A stretch of 64,000 nt of DNA from an uncultured Oscillospiraceae bacterium (GCA_900539165.1 UQAZ01000001.1:1-64000); one strand, 5' to 3'. Shown: positions 15,021-22,660, numbered from the stretch's first letter. Made by a program: numbers and translations. Notes: generated from the letters alone by a model not told the origin.

Positions 15021-15140
15021 TTAGTTGCAGCCACAGCCACAACCGCCGCAATCGTTGTTAAATCCGCCACAGAGCAGAAGGATGATGATGAGAATAATTA
15101 CCCAAGAGGAATTACCGCATCCGCAATTATTGCAACCCAT
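15021..15140 (-). CDS. Cys/Gly-rich 39-residue membrane peptide (YjcZ-like)
   Basis: ATG at 15140, TAA at 15023-15021, with an AGGGAGG Shine-Dalgarno 8 nt upstream. The peptide starts MGCNNCGCG, has one hydrophobic helix (SSWVIILIIILLLCGG) and ends in a Cys-rich tail GGCGCGCN. Small Gly/Cys-rich peptides with one helix are common in spore-forming Clostridia, where they are annotated as sporulation protein YjcZ. The cysteine arrangement at both ends could bind a metal or crosslink into a spore layer. It is divergent from the flavodiiron gene. Confidence 0.65.
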   Translation of the reverse strand: MGCNNCGCGNSSWVIILIIILLLCGGFNNDCGGCGCGCN

Positions 15141-15215
15141 TGTGTGACCTCCCTTCGTGCTTTCTATTTCATACTATGATTGCTTTAATTTTGTGTTACA
15201 AATTCGTTTGATTAA

Positions 15216-15244
15216 TTGACTATTAATCTACGTATTGCTATAAT
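15216..15244 (+). promoter_or_regulatory. Promoter of the flavodiiron protein gene
   Basis: -35 TTGACT (15216-15221), a 17-bp spacer and -10 TATAAT (15239-15244). Confidence 0.83.
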
Positions 15245-15278
15245 AACAATATAAATCGCTGTAAAAGGAAGTGTAATT

Positions 15279-16436
15279 ATGGAAGTTACTAAGGATATTA
15301 AATACATAGGTGTTAATGATTACGATGCTGATTTGTTTGAGGGACAGTATATCCTCGAAAAGGGTATGGCATATAATTCATATGTTATTCTTGACGAAAA
15401 GGTTGCCGTTATGGATACGGTTGATAAAATTGCCCTTGACAGGTGGATGTCTAATCTTAAAGAGGCACTCGGTGAAAGAAAACCCGATTATCTTATTGTT
15501 CAGCATCTTGAGCCGGACCATAGTGCAGGAATCGACACTTTAGCAAATGAGTATCCCGATATGAAAATTATTTGCTCTGCCGCCGCTTTGCGTATGATAC
15601 CTAATTTTTGCGATACGGCTATTGACAGATTTGAGGGTGTTAAGGAAAACGATACTCTCTCACTCGGCGAGCATACTCTTACATTTGTTATGGCGCCTAT
15701 GGTTCATTGGCCGGAGGTTATGGTAAGCTATGATTCAAAGGATAAGATTCTTTTCTCGGCGGATGCCTTTGGAAAATTCGGTACTGCCGATGCTGACGAG
15801 GCTTGGAATTGTGAGGCAAGAAGATATTATTTTAATATTGTAGGCAAATACGGAAAGCAGGTTCAGGCACTTCTCAAAAAAACGTCTGCTCTTGATATTG
15901 AAATTATTTGTCCGCTTCACGGACCTGTGCTTAGCGATACTATACCCGAGGTGCTTAATCTTTATAATATATGGTCTGCCTATGAGCCTGAGGATAAGGG
16001 CGTGTTTATCGCTTGTGCGTCTATCCACGGAAACACTATGCAGGCTGCCAAAGCCCTTAAAGCAATGCTTGAAGAAAAAGGTTGTCCAAAGGTTGTTTTT
16101 GCCGACCTTACAAGAGATGATATTGCCGAGTGCGTTGAGGACGGTTTCCGTCACAGCCACCTTGTGCTTATGGCCTCCAGCTATGATGCGGGAGTTTTTG
16201 CCCCTATGTCGGATTACCTTCATCATCTTCAGTCAAAGGGTTTTTGCAACAGAACAGTAGCACTTGTAGAAAACGCAAGCTGGGCGCCGTCTGCTGTCAG
16301 AACAATGAAGTCTGAGCTTGAAGTAATGAAAAATATAACCCTCGTTGATAAGACCGTTACTATTAAAACAAGAGTCAGTGACGCTGCTCTTGCAGAGCTT
16401 AACGAGCTTGCAGACGAGATTATGAAGTCGTTTTAA
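15279..16436 (+). CDS. fprA: FprA-type flavodiiron protein
   Basis: 385 residues, two-domain flavodiiron protein without C-terminal extensions (class A). It is a cytoplasmic enzyme that reduces O2 to water or NO to N2O, protecting anaerobes. The metallo-beta-lactamase-like domain carries the full diiron ligand set: H76-x-E78-x-D80-H81 (HLEPDH), H143 (VHWPE), D162 (SADAFG) and H214 (PLHGPV). The flavodoxin domain (from ~240) has the FMN phosphate loop SIHGNTMQ. A GGAAG Shine-Dalgarno and consensus promoter precede it, and a terminator follows 12 nt after the stop, so it is monocistronic. Confidence 0.94.
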   Translation: MEVTKDIKYIGVNDYDADLFEGQYILEKGMAYNSYVILDEKVAVMDTVDKIALDRWMSNLKEALGERKPDYLIVQHLEPDHSAGIDTLANEYPDMKIICSAAALRMIPNFCDTAIDRFEGVKENDTLSLGEHTLTFVMAPMVHWPEVMVSYDSKDKILFSADAFGKFGTADADEAWNCEARRYYFNIVGKYGKQVQALLKKTSALDIEIICPLHGPVLSDTIPEVLNLYNIWSAYEPEDKGVFIACASIHGNTMQAAKALKAMLEEKGCPKVVFADLTRDDIAECVEDGFRHSHLVLMASSYDAGVFAPMSDYLHHLQSKGFCNRTVALVENASWAPSAVRTMKSELEVMKNITLVDKTVTIKTRVSDAALAELNELADEIMKSF

Positions 16437-16448
16437 TTTGATTTTTTT

Positions 16449-16485
16449 GACCTGCCGATGCTTTTGCGTCAGCGGGTCTTTTTTT
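16449..16485 (+). terminator. Terminator after fprA
   Basis: GACCTGC-CGATG pairs imperfectly with CGTC-AGCGGGTC, followed by seven T. Confidence 0.78.
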
Positions 16486-16512
16486 GCGATGTGGGGGTAG
16501 AGGAATGTTCGC

Positions 16513-16551
16513 AAAATAAAAAGGCTTGCAGATTTTACTCTGTAAGCCTTT
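16513..16551 (-). terminator. Terminator after the single-domain SCP2 gene
   Basis: On the minus strand AAGGCTTACAGA pairs with TCTGCAAGCCTT, followed by TTTATTTT. Confidence 0.85.
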
Positions 16552-16564
16552 GTCGTGCTGTGTA

Positions 16565-16897
16565 TCAGCCTAAGTATTTAATCATTTCAAGCGCTGCGTT
16601 AATGTCGCCGTCAACCTTAATCTTGCCTGCTGTGAAAGCAACTACCGGATTAAGCTTGCCGTTAATGAGCTTGAGCCAATTAGTTCCGCTAATATGAATT
16701 ATAGCGTTTCTGTCATAATATTCGTAAGGCTCAACATGCACCTGACCGTCTTTAATTTCGATATAAAAAATGCCGTTTACTGCCTTGCCCTCAATGTTAA
16801 TCTGGAACGCTGTTGTACCTTGAACCTGTGATACATTTAATTCATAAAACTTACTTCTTGTAGCCTCTACAAGTGATTCGTATGTCATTGCTGCCAT
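16565..16897 (-). CDS. Single-domain SCP2 sterol-binding-fold protein
   Basis: 110 residues, one complete SCP2 domain: FQINIEGKAVNGIFYIEIKDG (strands 2-4), NAIIHISGTNWLKLINGKLNP, FTAGKIKVDGDINAALEMIKYLG at the C-terminus. The G-K-I-K-V-x-G-D motif is the clearest SCP2 signature in this window and helps identify the weaker tandem copies at 10.1 and 14.1 kb. Bacterial members bind fatty acids or other lipids and many are annotated as lipid carriers. It stands alone on the minus strand with its own promoter and terminator, and a GGAGG Shine-Dalgarno. The physiological ligand is unknown. Confidence 0.85.
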   Translation of the reverse strand: MAAMTYESLVEATRSKFYELNVSQVQGTTAFQINIEGKAVNGIFYIEIKDGQVHVEPYEYYDRNAIIHISGTNWLKLINGKLNPVVAFTAGKIKVDGDINAALEMIKYLG

Positions 16898-16930
16898 ATT
16901 ACTTACCTCCTATAAATTTTTTACTAAAAT

Positions 16931-16959
16931 ATGATAACACAAAATATGCTCAAAATCAA
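16931..16959 (-). promoter_or_regulatory. Promoter of the single-domain SCP2 gene
   Basis: On the minus strand, -35 TTGATT (16959-16954), a 17-bp spacer and -10 TATCAT (16936-16931). Confidence 0.72.
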
Positions 16960-17021
16960 GCCGTTTTGCTTCAAATCTATCTAAATATAGTACAAAATTT
17001 CGACAGGAAATATTTTCATTA

Positions 17022-17050
17022 TTGACATTTTTTACGATAAAGAGTATTAT
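17022..17050 (+). promoter_or_regulatory. Promoter of dinB
   Basis: -35 TTGACA (17022-17027), a 17-bp spacer and -10 TATTAT (17045-17050). Confidence 0.83.
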
Positions 17051-17062
17051 GTCCTTGTAATT

Positions 17063-17076
17063 AGTACGAATGTTCG
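17063..17076 (+). promoter_or_regulatory. Possible LexA (SOS) operator of dinB
   Basis: AGTACGAATGTTCG compared with the Gram-positive consensus CGAAC-RNRY-GTTYG/C: the central four bases and the right arm GTTCG fit, and the left arm matches at three of five positions. It lies 12 nt downstream of the -10 box, a repressing position. It is a fair but imperfect site. Confidence 0.45.
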
Positions 17077-17092
17077 ATAAAGGGGCAATTTT

Positions 17093-18322
17093 TTGGAACG
17101 CAGTATTTTGCATATCGATTGTAATAAATTTTATGCTTCGGTGGAGTGCCTTTACAGACCTGAAATTCGTGATAAGCCTGTTGCAGTCGGCGGAAATCCC
17201 GAAACTCGCCACGGCATCATTTTGACGAAGAACGAGCTTGCGTCTAAGTACGGCTTGACTGTCGGTGAACCTATTTGGAAAGCAAAGCAAAAATGCCCCG
17301 ATTTGGTGATTGTACCTCCTAACTATCCGCTTTATCTGCGTTTTTCACAGCTCACAAGAAAAATTTACGAGGATTACAGCGACTTTATCGAGCCGTTTGG
17401 TCTGGATGAATGTTGGCTTGATGTTACGGGTTGCACACGACCTGCCGTCGAAATAGCGGAAGAAATAAGAGTAAGAGTTAAGCAGGAGCTTGGTATAAGC
17501 GTAAGCGTTGGCGTCAGCTTTAATAAGGTTTTTGCAAAGCTTGGCTCGGATTATAAAAAGCCTGACGCAATAACCGTTATAGATAGAAATAATTATAAGC
17601 AGATTGTGTGGGGATTGCCTTGCGGTGATTTGCTTATGGTCGGTCGTTCGGCACAAAAAAAGCTTAACGCATACGGTATAAATACGATAGGCGATTTGGC
17701 AAATACCGAGCCGTCCGTCTTAAAGGCTCTGCTTGGAAAAAACGGCGAAATGCTCCATTCCTTTGCAAACGCAACCGAAGCCTCTCCCGTAAAGCATAAG
17801 GACGAAATCAGCAATGTCAAAAGTGTGGGAAATTCTACAACCGCACCCCGTGATTTGGTAAACGAAGAAGATGTCAGAACGGTTTTTCGTGTTCTTTGCG
17901 AAAGCGTTTCCGCACGCTTGCGTGAAAAAGGATTAAAGGGTAGGGTTGTCACCGTTTTTGTAAGAGATAAGGAACTTTCTTCATTTACACGACAGATGAA
18001 AATGCCTGCAAATACCGATATTTCAACCGAGATTTTTTATTATGCAATGATGCTTTTCAGGGCAAACTATATGTGGAATAAGCCTATAAGAAGCCTTGGC
18101 GTTTCCGTCAGCGATTTTGATACTGTTTTTGAGCAGTTTGACCTTGACGGAACGGTTGAAAATCGTGAAAAACAGGAAAAAATAGAGCAAACAATAGATT
18201 CTCTTCGTCGTCGTTTCGGAAGCTACTGCATAGGCAGAGCGTGTCAGCTAAAGGACACCGACCTTTCAAAATTCAATCCGCACGATGAGCATATAATTCA
18301 TCCCGTAGGCTTTTTTAATTAA
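17093..18322 (+). CDS. dinB: DNA polymerase IV (Y-family translesion polymerase)
   Basis: 409 residues from a TTG start at 17093, with GGGG 9-10 nt upstream. N-terminal palm motif HIDCNKFYASVE provides the first catalytic Asp, and LDECWLDVT (~residues 104-112) the Asp-Glu pair. SVGVSFNKVFAKLGSD is the finger/palm hallmark, followed by thumb helix-hairpin-helix (INTIGDLA) and the little-finger domain. It copies past DNA lesions and is error-prone on intact DNA. The C-terminus ends without an obvious beta-clamp peptide that I can assign. A small unknown gene follows 21 nt later. Confidence 0.93.
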   Translation: MERSILHIDCNKFYASVECLYRPEIRDKPVAVGGNPETRHGIILTKNELASKYGLTVGEPIWKAKQKCPDLVIVPPNYPLYLRFSQLTRKIYEDYSDFIEPFGLDECWLDVTGCTRPAVEIAEEIRVRVKQELGISVSVGVSFNKVFAKLGSDYKKPDAITVIDRNNYKQIVWGLPCGDLLMVGRSAQKKLNAYGINTIGDLANTEPSVLKALLGKNGEMLHSFANATEASPVKHKDEISNVKSVGNSTTAPRDLVNEEDVRTVFRVLCESVSARLREKGLKGRVVTVFVRDKELSSFTRQMKMPANTDISTEIFYYAMMLFRANYMWNKPIRSLGVSVSDFDTVFEQFDLDGTVENREKQEKIEQTIDSLRRRFGSYCIGRACQLKDTDLSKFNPHDEHIIHPVGFFN

Positions 18323-18343
18323 CATTTGAGCGAGGTAATTATT

Positions 18344-18610
18344 ATGATTAAATTTGATACACCCGACTATAATAACCCCTCTAAGCATTATACGGATGTA
18401 AAGGCTTGGTTTGACAGGGAGGGGAACATTATTCCCCTTTCTATGACCTATGACGGTAATGAGTATGAGGTTGACAGAATAACCGATATAAGACCTGCGG
18501 CTTCGCTTAGGTCGGGCGGTGCTGGAATACGCTACACCTGCTTGGTGGAGGGCAAGCCCACATATTTGTTCTTAGAGGACACTAAATGGTTCTATGAGTT
18601 GGTACAATAA
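18344..18610 (+). CDS. Small protein of unknown function downstream of dinB
   Basis: 88 residues from the ATG at 18344, which has GCGAGG 8 nt upstream; an earlier in-frame TTG (18326) lacks a Shine-Dalgarno. Composition: DTPDYNNPSKHYTDVKAWFD at the start, then a region predicted to be mostly beta strand (NIIPLSMTYDG, RYTCLVEGKPTYLFLED) ending WFYELVQ. No signal peptide, helix or known motif. A 21-nt distance from dinB suggests a shared transcript, and dinB-linked small genes of this kind recur in Clostridia, but I cannot name the family. Confidence 0.75.
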   Translation: MIKFDTPDYNNPSKHYTDVKAWFDREGNIIPLSMTYDGNEYEVDRITDIRPAASLRSGGAGIRYTCLVEGKPTYLFLEDTKWFYELVQ

Positions 18611-18728
18611 CCAAAAAATCCTCATTATTCGTTTGCCTTTTATGCTTGTATGACGATTGATTAAATAAAAAAACTGTGATAAAATATTTGGTATAATTAA
18701 TATAAAATACGAAATGTGAGGAAACAGT

Positions 18729-19982
18729 ATGTCAGAATATAAAGCAATGTCAAAGCAGGAGCTTCTCGAACAGCAGGAGCAGTTGCTTAAAAGATTTGAA
18801 GAATATAAGGCTATGGGACTTAAACTTGATATGTCCAGAGGTAAGCCGTCTAAGGAACAGCTTGACCTTTCTATGGATATGCTCAAGCCTATTGATTATA
18901 CCGAAAACGGATTCGATGTTCGTAACTACGGTATTCTTGACGGTATTCAAAGCTGTAAGGAGCTTTTTGCTCAGCTTCTCGATGTTGATGCAAAGAATGT
19001 TCTTGTAGGTCCGGCAGCTTCGCTTAATCTTATGTATGATTACATTTGTCAGTGCTATTGCGAGGGCGTTCTCGGCTCAACTCCGTGGTCAAAGCTTGAC
19101 AGCGTTAAGTTCCTTTGCCCTGTTCCGGGATATGACAGACACTTTACTATTCTTGAGCATTTCGGTATCGAAATGATTAATGTTCCTATGACTTCTCAGG
19201 GTCCCGATATGGATGTTATCGAGGAGCTTATTAAGGACGAGTCCGTTAAGGGCATGTTCTGCGTTCCTAAGTATTCAAATCCTCAGGGCATTACTTTCAG
19301 CGACGAAACCGTAAAGCGTATCGCTCGTATGAAACCGGCTGCAAAGGATTTCAGAATCGTTTGGGATAACGCATATTGTATTCACGATATTAAGGAGAAT
19401 GGCGACACATTGCTCAATATATTCAAGGTTGACGGCGTAAATGAAGATATGATTATTGAGGTTTGCTCAACCGCTAAAATGACTTTCCCGGGTGCAGGAA
19501 TCTCGGCACTTGTCGCAAGCGATGCTAATATGAAGCAGATTAAGAACCGTCTTAACTGCCAGACAATCAGTTATGATAAAATGAATCAGCTTCGTCATGT
19601 AAGATTCTTTAAGAATCTTGACGGCATTAAGGCTCATATGAAAAAGCACGCTGCTATTATGAAGCCGAAGTTTGATATGGTTATCGAGCATCTTGAAAAT
19701 GAGCTTGGCGGTCTCGGCATTGCTCAGTGGCTTGACCCTGTCGGCGGATATTTCATCAGCCTTGATGTTATGGAGGGCTGTGCAAAAAGAGTGGGCGAGC
19801 TTTGTAAGGAAGCAGGCGTAACATTGACAACCGTTGGTGCAACCTTCCCTTATGGAAACGACCCTAAAAATACTAATATTCGTATCGCTCCGTCGCTTCC
19901 TCCTGTTGCAGAACTTGACCTTGCAACGCAGATTCTTTGCGTAAGCGTTAAGCTTGCCGCTATCGAAAAGCTGGTAGGCTGA
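18729..19982 (+). CDS. Class Ic-type aspartate aminotransferase (PF12897-like)
   Basis: 417 residues, fold-type I PLP enzyme. The N-terminal MSRGKPSKEQLDLS and CVPKYSNPQGITFSDETVKR are typical of the family once annotated as MocR-like aminotransferase and shown in mycobacteria (Rv3722c) to be an aspartate aminotransferase. PLP contacts: WDNAY (Asp and Tyr), and the Schiff-base Lys in CSTAKMTFPGAG. The Arg of NIRIAPS near the C-terminus binds the substrate carboxylate. No DNA-binding domain is fused. The next gene overlaps by 1 nt (TGATG), so translation is coupled. A TATAAT-like -10 lies at about 18691-18696. Confidence 0.88.
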   Translation: MSEYKAMSKQELLEQQEQLLKRFEEYKAMGLKLDMSRGKPSKEQLDLSMDMLKPIDYTENGFDVRNYGILDGIQSCKELFAQLLDVDAKNVLVGPAASLNLMYDYICQCYCEGVLGSTPWSKLDSVKFLCPVPGYDRHFTILEHFGIEMINVPMTSQGPDMDVIEELIKDESVKGMFCVPKYSNPQGITFSDETVKRIARMKPAAKDFRIVWDNAYCIHDIKENGDTLLNIFKVDGVNEDMIIEVCSTAKMTFPGAGISALVASDANMKQIKNRLNCQTISYDKMNQLRHVRFFKNLDGIKAHMKKHAAIMKPKFDMVIEHLENELGGLGIAQWLDPVGGYFISLDVMEGCAKRVGELCKEAGVTLTTVGATFPYGNDPKNTNIRIAPSLPPVAELDLATQILCVSVKLAAIEKLVG

Positions 19983-20761
19983 TGAGAGTTGGTGCGTCCT
20001 CAGCGTGTTTCTTTCCGCTTGAAACGGAAAAGGCGCTTGATGAGGTTTTGAGGCTTGGATTTAAGACGGCAGAGGTGTTCTTTAATACCTCGTCCGAGCT
20101 TGAAGAGCCGTTTGTAAGAGAATTGAGGAAAAATGTCGACGACCACGATGCAAAAATTTTGTCGGTGCATCCTTTTTCCTCCTCGCTTGAGAGTAATTGC
20201 ATTTTTGCCGAATATTCCCGCAGGTTTGACGACTTTATCGGACTTTACCAAAAGCATTTTCACGCAGCCGCTATGCTCGGTGCGGATATTGTTGTAATTC
20301 ACGGCTCCGTCGCAAAGCAAAAAAGGGATTTGAGCGACGAGTTTTATTTTGACAGATTTCAAAAGCTTGTTGACCTTGGAAAAAGAGAGGGCGTAAGAGT
20401 TTGTCAGGAAAATGTGGTACGCTTTCGTTCACAGGATGTAGAATTTCTTAAAAGAATGAGAACGGCTCTCGGCGACGATTTTAATATGGTTTTTGACATT
20501 AAGCAGGCTGTACGCTCAGGCTATGACCCGTTTTATGTTTTAGATGAATTTAAGAATGACATTGTTCATATTCACCTCAGCGATAATTCTCCCGAGGCTG
20601 ATTGTATGCCTCCGGGTAGAGGTTGCTTTGATTTTAAGCGTCTTTTTGATTCTATGAGACAGTCGAATTATAACGGTGGATATGTGATTGAAATTTATTC
20701 TAAAGGCTACAATGTGGCTGAGGAATTAAAACTCAGTAAGAATTATTTAGAAAATTTGTAA
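19982..20761 (+). CDS. Sugar phosphate isomerase/epimerase-like TIM-barrel protein (AP endonuclease family 2)
   Basis: 259 residues. It has a xylose-isomerase-like TIM-barrel plan: MRVGASSACFFPLET at strand 1, HPFSSSLES, IVVIHGS, VCQENV with the family Glu, MVFDIKQAVRSG with Asp, HIHLSDNSPEADCMPPGRGCFDF and a final YVIEIYS Glu. These are the usual metal-ligand positions (Glu, Asp/His, His, Glu). Members isomerise or epimerise sugars or keto acids; the substrate is not recognisable. It overlaps the aminotransferase stop by 1 nt and the exporter start by 1 nt, so the three form a tight operon. Confidence 0.85.
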   Translation: MRVGASSACFFPLETEKALDEVLRLGFKTAEVFFNTSSELEEPFVRELRKNVDDHDAKILSVHPFSSSLESNCIFAEYSRRFDDFIGLYQKHFHAAAMLGADIVVIHGSVAKQKRDLSDEFYFDRFQKLVDLGKREGVRVCQENVVRFRSQDVEFLKRMRTALGDDFNMVFDIKQAVRSGYDPFYVLDEFKNDIVHIHLSDNSPEADCMPPGRGCFDFKRLFDSMRQSNYNGGYVIEIYSKGYNVAEELKLSKNYLENL

Positions 20762-21648
20762 TGAACAGTTTAAGCAACAAGACAAAGGGAATTATATGCA
20801 TATTGCTTTCGGCATTTTGCTTTAGCGGTATGAGTTCGTTTATTAATCTTTCGGGGGATCTTCCTGTTCCTCAAAAGGTTTTTTTCCGTAATCTTGTTGC
20901 TCTTTTTTGTGCATCGGTTGTTTTGTTAAAAAATCACGAGCCGTTTAAGCCGACAAAGGGTTGCCTTAAATATCATTTTTTGCGTTCAACGGTTGGCCTT
21001 ATCGGAGTGTTTGGCAATTTCTATGCCACTACCCATATGGCTCATACCGCAGACGCTGCAATGCTTAATAAACTGTCACCGTTTGCCACGCTGATTTTTT
21101 CTGCTCTGTTTTTGAAAGAAAAGGTCAAGTCAAAGCAGGCAATAGCGATTGTTATTGCTTTTGTGGGCGCAATGTTTGTTATAAAGCCTACATTTTCAAA
21201 TGTTGAGCTTGTACCGTCTCTTGCGGGCTTTGTCGGCGGATTGAGCGCAGGTACGGCTTATACAACCGTTCGACATATGGCAAATAAGGGCGAAAACGGC
21301 AGGTTTACCGTGTTCTTCTTCTCTGCGTTTTCTGTTGCAGTTACGGCACCGTATCTTATTTTTAGTTACCACCCTATGACAATGCAGCAGCTTTTCTATC
21401 TTGTTATGGTGGGCATTTGTGCTGCGGGCGGACAGTTTGCAATTACCGCCGCTTATACCTTCGCTCCGAGCAGCCAAATTTCTATTTACGATTATTCAAA
21501 TATCATATTCACCGCCATAGAGGGCTATTTCTTCTTGGGTCATCAAATCCCCGATACTCTCTCTATTGTGGGTTATCTGATTATTTGTTTGATGGCAGTT
21601 TGGATGTTTATATACAACAATAAGGACGCACAGCTTAAAAGGCAATAG
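20761..21648 (+). CDS. EamA-family (DMT superfamily) transporter
   Basis: 295 residues with about ten hydrophobic helices and two EamA repeats (roughly 8-140 and 150-290). DMT proteins export amino acids, nucleobases or other metabolites by proton exchange. MLNKLSPFATLIFSALFLKEK and the second-repeat equivalent are typical of the family. The start overlaps the upstream stop by 1 nt (TAATG). With the aminotransferase and TIM-barrel genes it forms a three-gene unit, so the exported substrate may be their product (inference). Confidence 0.88.
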   Translation: MNSLSNKTKGIICILLSAFCFSGMSSFINLSGDLPVPQKVFFRNLVALFCASVVLLKNHEPFKPTKGCLKYHFLRSTVGLIGVFGNFYATTHMAHTADAAMLNKLSPFATLIFSALFLKEKVKSKQAIAIVIAFVGAMFVIKPTFSNVELVPSLAGFVGGLSAGTAYTTVRHMANKGENGRFTVFFFSAFSVAVTAPYLIFSYHPMTMQQLFYLVMVGICAAGGQFAITAAYTFAPSSQISIYDYSNIIFTAIEGYFFLGHQIPDTLSIVGYLIICLMAVWMFIYNNKDAQLKRQ

Positions 21649-21680
21649 TGCCGTCAATATGTTGTATGTTATCAAAGCAC

Positions 21681-21709
21681 TTGCAATTATCTATATGTTG
21701 TGGTATAAT
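21681..21709 (+). promoter_or_regulatory. Promoter of nrdR
   Basis: -35 TTGCAA (21681-21686), a 17-bp spacer and -10 TATAAT (21704-21709). Confidence 0.8.
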
Positions 21710-21710
21710 A

Positions 21711-21747
21711 GCCTCAAATTGAGATTTTGTTCTTGGTTTGAGGCTTT
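21711..21747 (+). promoter_or_regulatory. Leader hairpin upstream of nrdR
   Basis: GCCTCAAA pairs with TTTGAGGC across an ~18-nt loop, immediately after the -10 box, followed by TTTGTATTTTG. It could be a weak attenuator or an mRNA-stabilising stem; no antiterminator partner is evident. Confidence 0.45.
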
Positions 21748-21790
21748 GTATTTTGTATGCAAATTTATGACCTGATATGGAGGAGTCATT

Positions 21791-22240
21791 ATGAAATGTC
21801 CGTTTTGCGGTTATACAGAAAGTAAGGTTATTGATTCTCGTCCTACCGATGAGAACGAGCGTATTCGCCGCCGCAGAGAGTGTATTCAGTGTTCAAAACG
21901 CTTTACAACATATGAGACTATTGAGGATGTTCCTATCATAGTTATCAAAAAGGATAGGTCTCGTGAGGTGTTCGACCGTAATAAGATTCTTAAAGGTATG
22001 CTTCGTGCCTGCGAAAAGCGTAAGGTAACTGTTGCCGACCTTGATGCAAAGATTGACGAAATCGAGGCTTCGCTTCAGTCGTCCGTAGACAGAGAGGTTA
22101 CCTCTGCCCGTATCGGCGAACTTATTATGGAAAAGCTTAAAGAAATCGACGAGGTTGCATATGTTCGCTTCGCTTCCGTATATAAGGAATTTGATTCTGC
22201 CGAATCATTCCGTGACGAGCTTGCTAAGCTTGGAGAATAA
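21791..22240 (+). CDS. nrdR: Transcriptional repressor NrdR
   Basis: 149 residues. N-terminal zinc ribbon with C3-x2-C6 (MKCPFCGY) and C31-x2-C34 (CIQCSKRF), followed by the ATP-cone domain (from about residue 49, VIKKDRSREVFDRNKI). NrdR senses ATP/dATP and represses ribonucleotide reductase genes by binding paired NrdR boxes; I see no such boxes here. GGAGG sits 5 nt before the ATG. It has its own promoter and a strong terminator, so it is a single-gene unit. Confidence 0.96.
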   Translation: MKCPFCGYTESKVIDSRPTDENERIRRRRECIQCSKRFTTYETIEDVPIIVIKKDRSREVFDRNKILKGMLRACEKRKVTVADLDAKIDEIEASLQSSVDREVTSARIGELIMEKLKEIDEVAYVRFASVYKEFDSAESFRDELAKLGE

Positions 22241-22245
22241 TTAAT

Positions 22246-22286
22246 CAAAAACCGTAATTGCTATTGGGCAATTACGGTTTTTGATT
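22246..22286. terminator. Bidirectional terminator between nrdR and the RHH gene
   Basis: AAAACCGTAATTG pairs with CAATTACGGTTTT (22247-22282), with an A-run on the left and a T-run on the right. Confidence 0.88.
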
Positions 22287-22453
22287 TATAATTTGATTTC
22301 TCCGTTTTTATCTTCGTAGCTTTTGATAGAGTCACGAATTAAAATTAAAATCTGACTGTTTGCCGAGCGACCTTCATAGTCGGCAACGACATGCAGTTTG
22401 TTTAACATATCCTCGTCAATTCTAATTGATAAGCTTTTAATCTTTCCAGCCAT
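22286..22453 (-). CDS. Ribbon-helix-helix (Arc-like) DNA-binding protein
   Basis: 55 residues, ATG at 22453, TAA at 22288-22286, with AGAGG 7-8 nt upstream. SLSIRIDEDMLNKLHVVA is the beta strand and first helix of an RHH fold; SANSQILILIRDSIKSYE is the second helix. Proteins of this size are antitoxins, plasmid copy regulators or accessory regulators. There is no toxin-like partner; the divergent neighbour is only a SLOG fragment. The coding frame looks intact. Confidence 0.78.
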   Translation of the reverse strand: MAGKIKSLSIRIDEDMLNKLHVVADYEGRSANSQILILIRDSIKSYEDKNGEIKL

Positions 22454-22500
22454 AAAAATAACCTCTAATATGTTTATTATGACTTTATTATATGTCTGAT

Positions 22501-22529
22501 TTGTGTTAGAATGATATTATGGATATAAA
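22501..22529 (+). promoter_or_regulatory. Possible promoter of the SLOG remnant
   Basis: -35 TTGTGT (22501-22506), a 17-bp spacer and -10 TATAAA (22524-22529), upstream of a good Shine-Dalgarno (AGGAGG). Confidence 0.5.
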
Positions 22530-22565
22530 ATATGTTCATAATGCATTCAAATAGGAGGCGTAAAT

Positions 22566-22625
22566 ATGGCAAAGTCCTGTTCTGCTTTCGGACATAGAAC
22601 GGTTTTGGGAGTGTTGATAAATTAA
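22566..22625 (+). pseudogene. Truncated SLOG/DUF1273-like gene remnant
   Basis: A 19-residue reading frame (22566-22625) with an AGGAGG Shine-Dalgarno begins MAKSCSAFGHRTV. Cys-x-x-x-G-H-R right at the N-terminus is the start motif of SLOG-superfamily (DUF1273/YpsA-like) nucleotide-binding proteins, normally about 150-180 residues. A TAA follows 19 codons in and I find no continuation in any frame before the metallophosphatase gene. It looks like the 5' stub of a deleted gene. A genuine 19-residue peptide cannot be excluded. Confidence 0.55.
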
Positions 22626-22660
22626 GTCGATATTTAACCTTAACTAACACCTGCTTTTTA

